In this document: positions 37,821-48,900 of the stretch, piece after piece
How positions within the stretch are numbered: the first letter of the stretch is position 1
Layout: each line of letters opens with the position of its first letter
Assembly: GCA_019614645.1 (NCBI GenBank)
Contig: JABWDB010000009.1
Span: 1,550,001-1,614,000, forward strand
Source: Stratiolaelaps scimitus
Lineage: Eukaryota; Arthropoda; Arachnida; Mesostigmata; Laelapidae
Reading direction: 5' to 3'
DNA: 64,000 nt
The notes under the pieces: generated by a model
The model's input: the letters and a program-made list of their open reading frames with translations, nothing else
The model's database searches: none
What the model was told of the DNA's origin: nothing
Program-made: the position numbers and the translations under genes

Positions 37821-37828
37821 CTCATGTA

Positions 37829-37861
37829 CATATATATATATATATATATAATATATATATA
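37829..37861. repeat. (TA)n microsatellite
   Basis: About 33 bp of alternating T and A with one phase slip. A (GT)n run follows at about 37897-37911. Confidence 0.95.
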
Positions 37862-37911
37862 CGTATAGGAATGTGCTCGTATACAGAGATTTATGTGCGT
37901 GTGTGTGTGTG

Positions 37912-40660
37912 TCACATGAGGACATCGACGAAATTCGATTGCCATTGACGGTAATAAAGCTTGCGGCAGCAGTAAAAGCCGACGTTGCTGCCGCTTTGTC
38001 AAAACACGCAAACGAAGTTGAATACCGAGGGGATGTTATGACTCTCGGACGATACTCGTCACGAAATGTCTGTCCAGACCGTCCCTGCCGTTGAACCCCT
38101 CATCTGGTATGGGCTTGCGTCTGATGTCGTCCTCAGTGCTTATCGTTGAGCAGATGGCTGATTGTAAATCCGTAACATGCTTCGTAAACCGCCTCATATC
38201 CGTTCGCTGTTCATTATTCCGCCATGCATTTCGCAGTATCCTTGTCATCAATATTTTTGCGCGCGTATAACGGGACAATTCAGGTAACAACAATAACAGC
38301 AGATACATGCAAACGAACGCACAACGGCGAATGTAATAGCTCAGCAGTCGTGTTTCCAATATATGTGTCTATCTATTTGTCTGATCGCTCACATGAGCTC
38401 GGCCAGAGGTATCCTCGGTCGGGAATCGTGTCCCCGGTCTGGGGACGGGGTTAGCGCCCTCTCGACGATAAACGCGTCCAGGTAATAAGATTAGCTGTTG
38501 GCACGAATCATTACGCTAAAAGTCACTGTCTCAGTCACGATGAGTGGTGGGACAGGCCCTCGTATATTGACGGTTTCAACACCAAGACAACATCAGGATC
38601 CCGGCTCGATACGAAGAAGAGACCCCAAGGAAGCCTTAGTTACAACTGTTTACTTCGGGGGTTATCCCCCAAAGCCGCTACATAGACGAATGGATGTTTT
38701 GTACACTTTGATACCGAGAGCTCGGTGAGATTGCCGGTGAACGCAGGTAACGCCGGCGGACGACCTCGTATGCAGCGACTATCAAACGAACGTGTTCGAA
38801 ACGATGCCAACTTGTCTAATTTATGCTGAGACAGGCTTAGGGAGGGGGCTCAAGTGTGAAGTCTGTCAGCTGAGTCGACGACTTCGGCGGCGCAGGAGAA
38901 CATTTTCATAGGGAGATAGTTAATCCAACTATTGTTCTTATTTTCGGAGAAAAGCAACAAGTGCCACTATGAGCTGACGACCTACATATCACGCAAGTGA
39001 GTAGCATTTAATAACTACGCTGTTCATGGTGTTCATTGATCAACCGATTGCGATACGTGGCATAATATCCAACGCATCGAGTAAATGAACTGTTGACGCC
39101 ATTCGTGTTGCTAACAATAAAGAAACCCCTACGGAAGAATGGCGATGACACTCGGTGATCCCTTGACGGGCGAGGCCGAACCGGGTGCGTATTGAAGGAA
39201 AAACAAGACTACGCTCCACTTTGGAGACATCTAGTTGGCCTGCCTCGCAGACACGTTCGACAATCTACACAACAAAGCTGAAAACTTCGGCCGGCTACGC
39301 ACGCCGCTATAATATCTGTCGGCAGCTGTTAAAATGTTGAACTCCTAGTCGTAGTTCTGCGTCCCAGGGCAGCCCTCACTGCGCGTTCGGGGGTTGTCGG
39401 CGCTGCTACCGCCGCTGGCAAATGAACAGCAGCAGCAGCAGCGTGGCTCTTTTGCCATGAAATTTCAACGGGACGGCTGATTTATAGCTTTCAAGGATGA
39501 ACAAGTCACATAGATGGCTACGCCTCGTTCTGCGTCCGGCTCAGAACGTAACTATGTCAACGAGACAGCTTGCTGTCTCTCGTACTCTCTCTCTCCCTCT
39601 GTTCGTCCTTCATTCTCCCACGTTTTCTTCAGCCTTGCCTCGGTGTGTTCGCCGTGCCGATTGACCCTCGAGGCATCGAGGGCGCCCCGTGTCCTTCACC
39701 AGGCTCAACTTGAATGAATTGGCAAGGTTTCGTTGGCCCCCACACGGCGACCTGATCCCTAGGGGTTATTCTTTTACCCTGCTCTCGATCGACTCCTCCG
39801 AAGGTAGAAATGACCAGCCACATCTTCGCCTTCGTGCTGCTTTTCTTCGAAAAAAAAAAGAAAGACCACTCCTGCTGCAAACTCTATCTTTCTACGTACT
39901 CTGTGACCCAAGAGAGCCCTGAGGAGCTCGATAGCATATAAAGTCCAGCTTTGCCGAGTCTTTCGGTCGAAGGGCCAACGCCTACAGGCCTGACAGAGGC
40001 GTTAAACATGAGAAAGAGTTAGTCTATCCAACATTGCAGGACTCGTTTTTCTTTTTTCAATAACATAGCCCACTGGTGGCTTACAATGAGGACTTCTTTG
40101 CGAATCTTAGATTGGTTTAGCTGGAATGTGATAAAATAAAAAAAACTACATCAAATTGGCCACACGCAGCATATTACGCCGAGGCTTACCTGTGTCCTAA
40201 TTCATTATTGATTCCCAGATGGGTGAATCGGATATATCTACGCATCATTTCGATTCGGGTACATTGACAGTGTAGATTCCAAAACTCAGCGATAAGAACA
40301 AAGTTTGACGGCGCCTTTTTCTGGATGGACTCAAATTCATCATTTTCGGTGATTCCTAATCGACAATTAGCCGAAAGCGAAACCGATGGACGTGTGGTGG
40401 GTATTTGTGTCGAGTTGAAAATATATTAACAATACTCATCTAGACGATTCTTACGAGTACCAGTTGAATAGCCTGAGTTACAGCCTCCAAAAGTGTTTTC
40501 TTTGATGGCCGACTGTTTAAGGTTGTCCGGCAACAAAACAAATGCTGTTGTCGCTGTCTTCCGTCACAGTGGCTGAACGCGTCATGCAGATTTTTATGTG
40601 TATTCATCTAATATCGTTATAATTGTATCACTGATACTTTGATCGGTACCTGCCTGAGTA
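37912..40660. other. No recognised gene
   Basis: Frames of 60-107 codons only, none with a recognisable domain. A CAG-type run lies near 39428-39442. Confidence 0.5.
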
Positions 40661-40661
40661 T

Positions 40662-40664
<3 letters not shown>

Positions 40665-40711
<47 letters not shown>
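40665..40711. repeat. (TA)n microsatellite
   Basis: About 47 bp of uninterrupted alternating A and T, among the longest simple repeats in the window. Confidence 0.95.
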
Positions 40712-40714
<3 letters not shown>

Positions 40715-40917
40715 CTGTGCCGATGTAGTTATTCCCAATTTGCCTTTGTTTGCCTGCTGCTAAATCATTATGATCCATAACTTCGTGTGCTGTTCCAAAA
40801 TCCAAGGTCTCTCAGACCTCGATCGTCCCCTCAGTCTCTCCGACGCTTTATGCTGCCAGTCGAGCAAAACCACTCCCTTGTGAATGCGCTGGCGCATCGT
40901 TGAGGTATTGTATCCGA

Positions 40918-40960
40918 ACCGATCTGATCTGATCCGACCCGATCTGATCCGGTCTTCCCG
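40918..40960. repeat. Short GATCTGATCC-type degenerate tandem
   Basis: Five- to ten-base repeats of GATCTGATCC and GATCCGACCC over about 40 bp. The minus-strand frame gives an Arg/Ser/Gly/Asp alternation as a by-product. Confidence 0.75.
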
Positions 40961-42018
40961 ACCCGAACGCCCCCCATGACGACTGAGGCACGTTCGACTC
41001 GTCGGTCGACCCCGTCGCGAACACCAGCTTAGATCTGCGGCAAGTGACGGCGATTGCGGTGGCTTCATTACTCGACGGGCACACGGCGCAGGTGTACGGA
41101 GGACGTTCATGAGCAGACAGAGAGAGAGAAAAAAAAACGCAACAGCAGTCTTTGGCAAAACTAAACGAAGCTGATCAAACGAAATCTGAGTGCGTAGACT
41201 ATCGGTTCAACAGGAATATAGCGGGAGATGAAACGCTGACAATGATTAGAATAACATTATCTGGAGATGACAGAGACTGTATACGCCGAGCTGTAGTTGA
41301 ACAGGAACAGAAACAATGCTGCCGAATGTGGGTGTGTTCGCGAAGCCACCAGTCAGATTGATTGAAAAAGTCAAACACATTTTTCTCGTTCGCTGCGAGT
41401 CTACGCTCGAACATGCTATCATGTTCTCTCGTTTATAATAGCTTGTAATCAAAACCAACGACTACCGATTGTCCGAGTCAGGATATCCTCGAATTTCACC
41501 TGCACATGGTAGTAATGACAAAATGACATCGTCTTTCAATTTGGCCATCCAAACGACATTCATAGCATAAAGTGATCATGAATTACAAGAGGTGTATTAG
41601 CAACACATGACAGAAGTGGGATTACATTTAAACATTGCAAATTAGTGCATATAAATTTTGCGTCGATTTTTTTCAAATTATTTGTCTGCGATGGTGACGC
41701 TGCACAGCAAACGTGTTGCTCGGAGACTTCGTGATCTGAAAGCTTCAGGGTCGAACCAACGCCAAATTGATTTGTAGGTTAATCTCATCTATAGAGTATG
41801 CATAGTTTTTCTTTACTTTATATGCGTATTTTATATGCTTTATTTTATACGCTGTGTTCAATAATAATTTGATGCTATATTAAAATCCCTCATAAGAGTA
41901 TTTTATACCAACTGTGGTTACCCGAAGTTTTGCGTTTGTATCCTAGAAAAAAGACGCAGTTACCACCGTTTGAATTCAGCTTTAAACCGTATTTAGTTTT
42001 GCACAGCCATGTCCTGTA

Positions 42019-42211
42019 AATTCTCCGAGTGAACTCACCGCCAACGTTTAATGCCTACGGTACAACTGCTTTCAGCATTGCCCCATAAGATTTCATACCC
42101 CTTTAAATGCAAATGTGCAACGGTGAGGATCGAACCCTTATGTGCACCTACGCGTATTCTTCGACTGCAAGGCACACGTGCACACGAATACACCACGCTA
42201 TCGGGGGCGAC
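42019..42211 (-). mobile_element. SINE family 2, copy with tRNA-like head
   Basis: Read on the minus strand, the copy begins with an RNA polymerase III A-box-like string GATAGCGTGGTG (complement of 42191-42202), followed by an anticodon-arm-like CTTGCAGTCGAAG and a B box GGTTCGATCC (complement of 42127-42136). The layout matches a tRNA of the Ala(TGC) or Cys class. The remaining 105 bp form a unique body ending in GTTGGCGGTGAGTTCACTCGG, shared with three other copies in the window. Total length of about 190 bp is typical of tRNA-derived SINEs. It is probably not a functional tRNA because the acceptor stem and T stem do not close. Confidence 0.75.
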
Positions 42212-42505
42212 GCACAACCGGTGCTGTTTACGCTGAACTTCACCCCGAAGGAGTTACTTAAGTTCAGTTCACGTCTTCTATGTAGAATATGGAAATTTAA
42301 GCATCACAATGAAAAGGTGGTGCTTTAATTTCTGTTATTTATTGATTTTTCCAGCCACTCGCGAGCATTGCCACGAGACGAGAGGTACAATTGTTAAACT
42401 GAGAATAACGGATGGTGCTCGTGCTGATGCAGGGGAAGGCGTTCATTATATAATATATAACACTACGGTATATATGGTATACGACTCTGTACCCAGCACG
42501 GATAA

Positions 42506-42552
<47 letters not shown>
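42506..42552. repeat. (CA)n-(TA)n compound microsatellite
   Basis: A CA run at 42506-42520 passes directly into a TA run to 42552 that abuts the 3' end of a SINE family 2 copy read on the minus strand. This suggests the microsatellite grew from the SINE's AT-rich tail. Confidence 0.9.
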
Positions 42553-42555
<3 letters not shown>

Positions 42556-42660
42556 CATTTTCCAGTCTGACTCACAGCCAATATTTAACGTCCACGGTAC
42601 TGCTTTCGGCATTGCTTCATAAGACGGACCCCTTTAAATATATTTATATATATGTGAACG
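42553..42660 (-). mobile_element. SINE family 2 fragment (5'-truncated)
   Basis: Minus-strand copy of the SINE body and 3' end. It shares TTTTCCAGTCTGACTCACAG, CCAATATTTAACGTCCACGG and CTTTCGGCATTGCTTCATAA with the 22241 copy. The tRNA-like head is absent; similarity fades at a TATATGTGAACG-like sequence. It lies only about 340 bp from a longer copy of the same family in the same orientation, and its 3' end runs into the (TA)n tract. Confidence 0.75.
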
Positions 42661-43411
42661 CGCAATATGGTCATGAAAACTTTAGGTTGGGTCTAAACAT
42701 GACTGGCAACGAAATCGAATTCGGAGCGCGTACGGATACTTCTAGAACGAACTGAAAAAGGGTCAGGGTAGGTAACGTTGAGCCAAAGTGCGGACGTTGA
42801 ACAAGAAGCGGATGTTGTTCGATGCTTCGGTCTATGCCTGTATTGCTGCAGCTCCTGGTGCTGTTCCAAAAACCGACTTTGCCCATGGAGGCGAAATGGA
42901 TACACTCGTTGGCTAGCGGGCCGCTGACAACGCGACCGGAAAGCCGTCTGCCGAAGGACGTCGGCTGTATTGACCCCGCCTGAGCCAGTGTCTTCCATGG
43001 GGAGAAATAGGGTTTTGTTCTTTCGACGAAACGGACGAGGTCATTTGGTTCGAGACAGGAGCTCATGTGAATATGTGACGTATTGAGACAGATGGAAGGG
43101 ACGCTGCCTGTTCGGCTAGCCGGCTGTGATTGCGAGGCAAACTCGAATTTGATATGGGTCGACGCCAGCAGACTGTTCGCATGTTGTCACGGTGGACACT
43201 TCTGATGACGTTGTCGCCACAAATGGAGATTGGCTGGAGATGTAGCCCGAATTTAGACTGACTTGGTGTGTTGTCGCAAGATCACCGGAGTCGAATGTAG
43301 CGTGAATCGAGCGATCGGCATACGCCGTTCGTGACCATCCCATTGATCGAGACGTCACCGTGTCGTCTAATACGATACTGTGCTAATGTCGTTTGCCCGT
43401 TTATGATATAT

Positions 43412-43414
43412 TAC

Positions 43415-43443
<29 letters not shown>
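43412..43443. repeat. (ATT)n microsatellite
   Basis: About ten ATT triplets in a row. Confidence 0.95.
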
Positions 43444-43448
<5 letters not shown>

Positions 43449-44645
43449 GTCTAGATATAAAATGTGAATGTCTTTAGTGCTGACCAGCGTCAGAGGTCCG
43501 CCTCTGATAGCTGAGGAGAACTAAGGAGAATTTATGATAAACAAGAGATTCTGTAGAACTTGACAGTCTTCCTCGCCGAGCAGGCTCAGCTCTAACTAGT
43601 ATTGATAGTCAGCTCGTGTGCAACGTGAGCGATCCTCAGGCAACGAGACAGACGTCGCGTCCGGACAATTACCGTTTGAATAACAAGCATGTAGCGGCCT
43701 TGGCAGGCCTCGAGTCTTCCAGAGTGAAATCGAACTCAAATTGCCGGCTGATGCAGTACTATGGAAGGTGCATATTCAGTGTGTCTGTGCGTGTGTGAGA
43801 GAGAGAGATGGGTGGCGTGCAAAATTGAGTTACGCTGTGTCTACGTGTAACTCCTTTGAGGGAATAATAATCATAATGTTCGACTTGATTTGCATATGTT
43901 CACTGGCGATGAGTCGATTCATAATCGATCCCTTGAGAGGATGATAGTAATTGTTTTAGCAGTTCCCAGAAGTGCGCTCCGAGCGCGCGGTCAGAATATC
44001 GGATCGGTTTCGAAGCCTCTTGAAGCCTATTCAGGTCTCCTCAGCGGTTTGAAAGGCTCTTTAGGACTATGGCACCATAAGGCTGGTACTACTCGTTCGT
44101 ATGGATAGCCCAAGCCATATCGCAGTAACGGCATTTCGGGGTAGCCTAGAAATATGTTCATAGTTGAAATCGGTCCGACGTTAACTGCAATCGTGCGATA
44201 TTCATAACTGGCGGGCGCTACACAATGTATATTATAACGGACTAGATCATATACATATAGTTATATATGTGCATGTGTCGTCGCTGGACACCTAGGCTAA
44301 GCATGACCTTTCCTGATGTGGCGCTCCAAAAATTAGTCGCCCACTACCAGCAACCTAGCTACCAAATTGGAATTTGATCTTGTTGATTACCGTTATTTTC
44401 TGTTAGATATCATTTAACTCTTGTGTACTAATCCCGTTAACCGTTTGTTCGTTCGCTTATTCATTAATTATCCAGTTAGTCCTAAGCATTGTTCAGTTAC
44501 CCCTGGTTGTCCCGATCGAATTATCTAATTGCAGTTTTTCCCGCTTTTTCCTTATTTCAATTAAGTAGCTGAATGATTCAAGTTGCTCTGTCATCTTGCC
44601 ACAGTTAAACTATACATTGATTCAGTTGTTGAAGAGCGCGTATAA

Positions 44646-44733
44646 CGTCGCATGCAGCCTGCTACAATGTGTCATATTTCGGTTGTGCAAAATGATGACG
44701 CATCTTCAGTTATCGAGTGTTTTTGCTGAATTA
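44646..44733 (+). repeat. Left subterminal inverted repeat of Tc1 element
   Basis: Inverted partner of 45747-45840, with scattered substitutions and a few small gaps by eye. It ends 35 bp before the transposase ATG. Its position shows that the repeats are internal and long, the long-TIR arrangement seen in some Tc1-family lineages. Confidence 0.85.
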
Positions 44734-44768
44734 ATCTAGTTTGTGTTGAGCATTCAAGCTGTACTGTA

Positions 44769-45726
44769 ATGAGGGGACCCGCTTCGAGCCTTACTGATGC
44801 ATTGAAAGCAGTTATTACTGCTTTACACCGATCAGGAAAGACCCAGGCTGCAATTGCCAGAGAAATTGGCAGAAGTCATTGCGTAGTGCGAAATTATTTA
44901 CGCAGTCAGTCGATATATGGTACTAATAAGTTTAAAGGACGTCCACGAAAGATCAGCCAGCGAACTGCCATGCACATCTGTCGATCGACCTCGAATTCGA
45001 GCATAAGTTGTGAAGCAATCAGGCATGAGTTAAAAGTTCAGGTTCATACATCAACAGTTTTTAGGACAATTAAGCTTTATCCGCATATCACACGAGCACA
45101 AATGAAAACAAGTCCACGTCTCCAACAACGCCACATGACGGCCCGACTAAACTTCGCCCGCAACAATATGGCCAGAGATTGAAATTGGTGAGTATTGCGG
45201 CAACGTTTTTTAAAGAATATCTTGTGGGTGCGCATCTATCAAAAAGGTACTGTGTTGTTTCAGTGACGAGAAGAAGTTCAATTTGGACGGGCCACATTGA
45301 TTTAACGGTTATTGGTATGATGTACGTAAAGAGCCGCAGTACTTCTCAAAGCGTAACTTCGGCGGCGGGACCGTTATGGTTTGGGGAGCTTTCACCTCTC
45401 TTGGCAGACTCCCACTCGCTTTCATCTCATCTCGAATGGATAGCGAGGACTATCAACAGATGTTGACCAACAACCTACTATCGTTTAGGAGCAGATTTCA
45501 TCGACTGCCAATTGTTTTCCAACAAGATAACGCTTCAATTCACGTCAGCGCTAGTACACGTCGAATATGCGTCGGATCTACAGTATACATCCGTGTAAGC
45601 ACTAAAAGAGGCGTTGTTAGAGGCCTGGGGAGGTGTAAGCGACCAGATCCTGCTAAATCTCGTTGATAGATGCCAAACCGAGTCTTTGACGTTATAATTA
45701 GCACGGGTGGGGCCACACCGTACTGA
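44769..45726 (+). pseudogene. Tc1-family transposase pseudogene
   Basis: The first 137 codons give a bipartite paired-type DNA-binding region: helix-turn-helix one around residues 8-45, a GRPRK AT-hook-like motif at about 58-62, and helix-turn-helix two around 75-105. A TGA at 45180-45182 stops the frame near an expected RDW. About 60 extra bases follow before the catalytic region resumes. The first Asp motif SDEKKFNLDG begins near 45262, with a second stop after GPH, then the WGAF motif near 45382, and the second Asp motif QQDNA near 45527. The segment with the third acidic residue is deleted near 45600; the frame then shifts to a LLEAWGGVSDQIL-like segment and again before MPNRVFDVI, ending at 45724-45726. 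Clearly dead. Confidence 0.9.
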
Positions 45727-45746
45727 TTTGCACAAGAAAACCAGAA

Positions 45747-45970
45747 TTTATTCGGCGAGAACCCTCGATAACTGAGGGTGCGTTATCATTTTGCATAACT
45801 GAAATATGACGCATTTTATTGTAGCAGGCTGAATGCGACGCGATATGTGCTGTTCTTTGTGATATTTGACACGCACATTAATCTGATACATAATAAATGC
45901 CTCAAATGTGTATTCTTTGTAACGATTTGTTGAAATATAGGGGTGCGTTAGGTTTATGCACACCACTGTG
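45747..45970. repeat. Right inverted repeat and terminus of Tc1 element
   Basis: The inner part (45747-45840) is the inverted partner of the left repeat. The outer part runs to the terminus complementary to CAGTGGTGTGCATAAACC. An open frame on the minus strand here (45748-45966) is only the translated repeat. A TA dinucleotide, the Tc1 target, follows. Confidence 0.85.
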
Positions 45971-48900
45971 TATATATATATACATCTATATGGATAATGG
46001 GGTGTAAGAAAAGGAGACTTCCTTGTATACCTTCTTTTCTATCGGCGTCCGTCTGTCTACCTGAGTGTCTGGTGTGTGTCTGTGGCGCGGCGCTTTAGCG
46101 CCCTTTCACAAACGAGTACGAGCAGCTGCCCGCGCCCTCACGCTTGAGTCCACCATCATCTGAAACCTTTTCCATGCCCAGCTGAAACCTGTACCGGTAG
46201 TGGCTGTCCACTCTGGTTGTGCCCGCTCTTGTCACCCACAGGAGCCAACGACGGTGAATGGCAGCTTGCCGAGTCAGACCGTTCGTTAGGTAGACAAGCA
46301 TGCAGGAAGGCAAGCCGACCCGCCATTGCGAGGACATGTGCGAACCTTCGCGCAAGTGTGTGCAAGCCAAGTGCGCAGGGCGGAAGCCGGCAATGTGAAC
46401 GAACAAAGGTAGCTAGTAGATACTGTCGTAGATGACCAAAGAGGGGCAACTTTTACCCGGTGGAAGTCGCCAGCGAGCGGAGGACGACGGCAGGGAAGAG
46501 TGAAGCCCTTTGTACCGTACTTAGCACGAGGTGCAGTTCGGCGAGGGCCACGGATCACGGGTGGTGCGACAACGGGCGAGGCCAGCCAGCCAGCCAGCAG
46601 CAAGTGGGCTACATTGCCGCCTAGCGAAAGGATGCCCGGGGTTGCCAGACTATGCCGACGAGCCGGCTGGCTCGGCCCTGCTTTTATTGTGTGGACGATT
46701 TCTGCCGCCTCTGTCAGCATTTGTGTCGCTGGCAAGCGAGGATAAGTTCTGCCGGGCTCACCTTGTGCCTCCGTATGCATGTGTTCGGCCTCACCGCCAC
46801 TGCCGCCAAACAAAAACTGAGAAATTACAGACCCCCCCTTCCGTGTTTCAACTTTGAACTAGTTTCCCGACCAGGCACAAGCGACACACGCGCGTTGGGG
46901 TGATGACGTCCATTGTTGTATAATACATTGCGCATATGTGGCCGAGAGACAGAAACTGTCAACAACGGCTCAACACAAAACAACAACAAGAAGCAGATGG
47001 AAAGACATCTGACTTGTCTCAGCACGGCATGTGGAATACGAACTCGATACAATTTCAATTTTTCGCCAACGAATGGATTTGGTGTATAAACGGGTGTCGC
47101 TTTAAAAATGTTCATAAGTCATCCGAAAGCGAAGTTACTACTACCGCCTGTCATCTATCAGGTGCAAGCAATCCAGCCGAACTTAGTCCGAGCCTCGTAG
47201 CTTCGATTTACCGCTCCCCATTGACTCGATACGAAAATCGGCCCTGAAGCACGGTCCCCTCGACGAGATATCAGCGGACGAGAGACGAGGCCACAGCAGA
47301 GGTAGATCAGTCCTACGGGGCTATTGCACTTGGTAACGTTTGCCTTAGGTTTACGGCCGTGTCCCCAGCTCTGTGTCTTGTCGTCTGTCGCCGCTTAGCT
47401 TTCGCCCTTGCTTTTACTCGCCTGCCTTATTTCTCTGCTGCACTTATCCGTGGGCTTCCAGCGCGGCAGTGGAGGCCGCCTTCGGGGACTAATCCCCTAA
47501 CGAAAGTAATCCTTGTGGGACCGCTTTCGGTAACCCGGCAAAGTGCTGTGCAAATGAGCACGACCTACGTGTGCATGTGTGTGCGCGTTAATCATACGTT
47601 AAGTGAGACGAGCACAGTACAAGGAAATCACCGATGATGTAATGTTTGAACAGGGTGCACGCTCGCGTACCTCTCAATTCGACCGGTTTCGAAAAACACG
47701 CTAAACGTTTCAACCATCTGGCTCATAGGCAAGGAACTGCTTTGTGGGAACGCACCAAGACTGGCCTCGTCGTTCACCAGCGACGAGATGCAGGTTTTTG
47801 GAAGGGGGGGAAATGTTTGACATGATTCGCAAGTCGAAAGGGTCTGTGTGTGTGGAAGGTCAGCTAGGAATTGCCGAAAAGTTATATATATATATAAATA
47901 TCTAAATATCCAGGTACGAATGGTCGCAGTCCTTCTCGAATTAGTCACTGGGGCAGTGAAAATGCGAAATTGGCGTTACCTCCCTCCATCATGCTACCAG
48001 AATCCTAAATCTGCACAGGGAAAAGTGCCAACCCTTGTTTTCGCTTATATCACTAGAAAGTCTTAACTTCAAAGTGCGCAGGCGGGCTAGCTCTGCTAAG
48101 TTTGAAACATTTGTCTTTCGCAAGCTGCTGGCGGCGCTGTTATGAAACGGTCGACGATGAACCTGTTCGTGGGAGACGTCATCTAAAACTTTTCCTCGGA
48201 TGGGGGTGCAATTCATAATTTTATAATTTTAAATGCGTTTAGTCAGCGTCACAACGTGTCAAGGTTGGTCGCACGTAAAAACATTAGTGCGTTCATACTT
48301 GAGACTCTAAACTTATACCTATTTTGCTTAGGTTTAATGGCGTATGGGATATTTTGTGCGTGATATGCAAAACAGCACAACAGAACAGCACAAATGCTGT
48401 TTTTGACGAAAGGTTATTATCTGAGATCTACATTGTTGAATACATCAAGTGAGGCATTGCCGCTTACAACGAATTCGTCTGTTCTAGTTATGAGTGTGCT
48501 ATCTGTGAAGTGTTCAGATTTCAATGGACAAATTCATCACGATGATTTCAAGCTACTGACAACTGCAGTCCAACCACTCGCTCAGCTCAGACGTAACCGA
48601 GAGGTTGGCTTCGAGGTTGTGACAGGGTCAGCTGTGTCAGTGAGATTTGTACCGAGCCACAGTACGGACGCAGGCAATAATAGCCCTATGATACAACTGG
48701 AAGCTTTGGCGGAACTTAACGCGATGTTTCTGTGTCCAGCCTGGGAACACTTGCAAACATGGCAATTGAAGCACGTACAGCTGGGACATCTGTAAATAGC
48801 TTCCAACGGCTACCTGGAACATTGTACAGTCCGGTACTGAGAAGGATGTCTAACTGAGATATAGCAATCTCTGAGTGATTGCGAATCATTCCTGGAGGTG

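Larger units (their letters stand above)
44646..45970 (+). mobile_element. Tc1-type DNA transposon, decayed
   Basis: A transposase pseudogene of the Tc1 branch of the Tc1/mariner superfamily lies between long subterminal inverted repeats: 44646-44733 on the left and 45747-45840 on the right match in inverted orientation along about 90 bp, with landmarks CAGCCTGCTACAAT, GTCATATTTC, GCAAAATGAT and CAGTTATCGAG. The right outer end carries a Tc1-like terminus (complement CAGTGGTGTGCATAAACC), followed by TG and TA at 45969-45972, and a TA microsatellite. The corresponding left terminus was not found; the outer ~130 bp of that side is lost or unrecognisably mutated. The element cannot move on its own. 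Confidence 0.85.

Noticed and set aside
43412..43443. Poly-Asn/Ile/Leu coding repeat
   Set aside because: A plain ATT microsatellite with no surrounding open frame of note.
43890..43940. TGDES string as a mariner catalytic motif
   Set aside because: Only five residues match; no other transposase similarity lies within several hundred bases.
46286..46813. Longest open frame in the window (175 codons, minus)
   Set aside because: It lies in GC-rich sequence with equally long overlapping frames on the other strand, is Pro/Ser/Arg/Ala-rich and has no recognisable domain.
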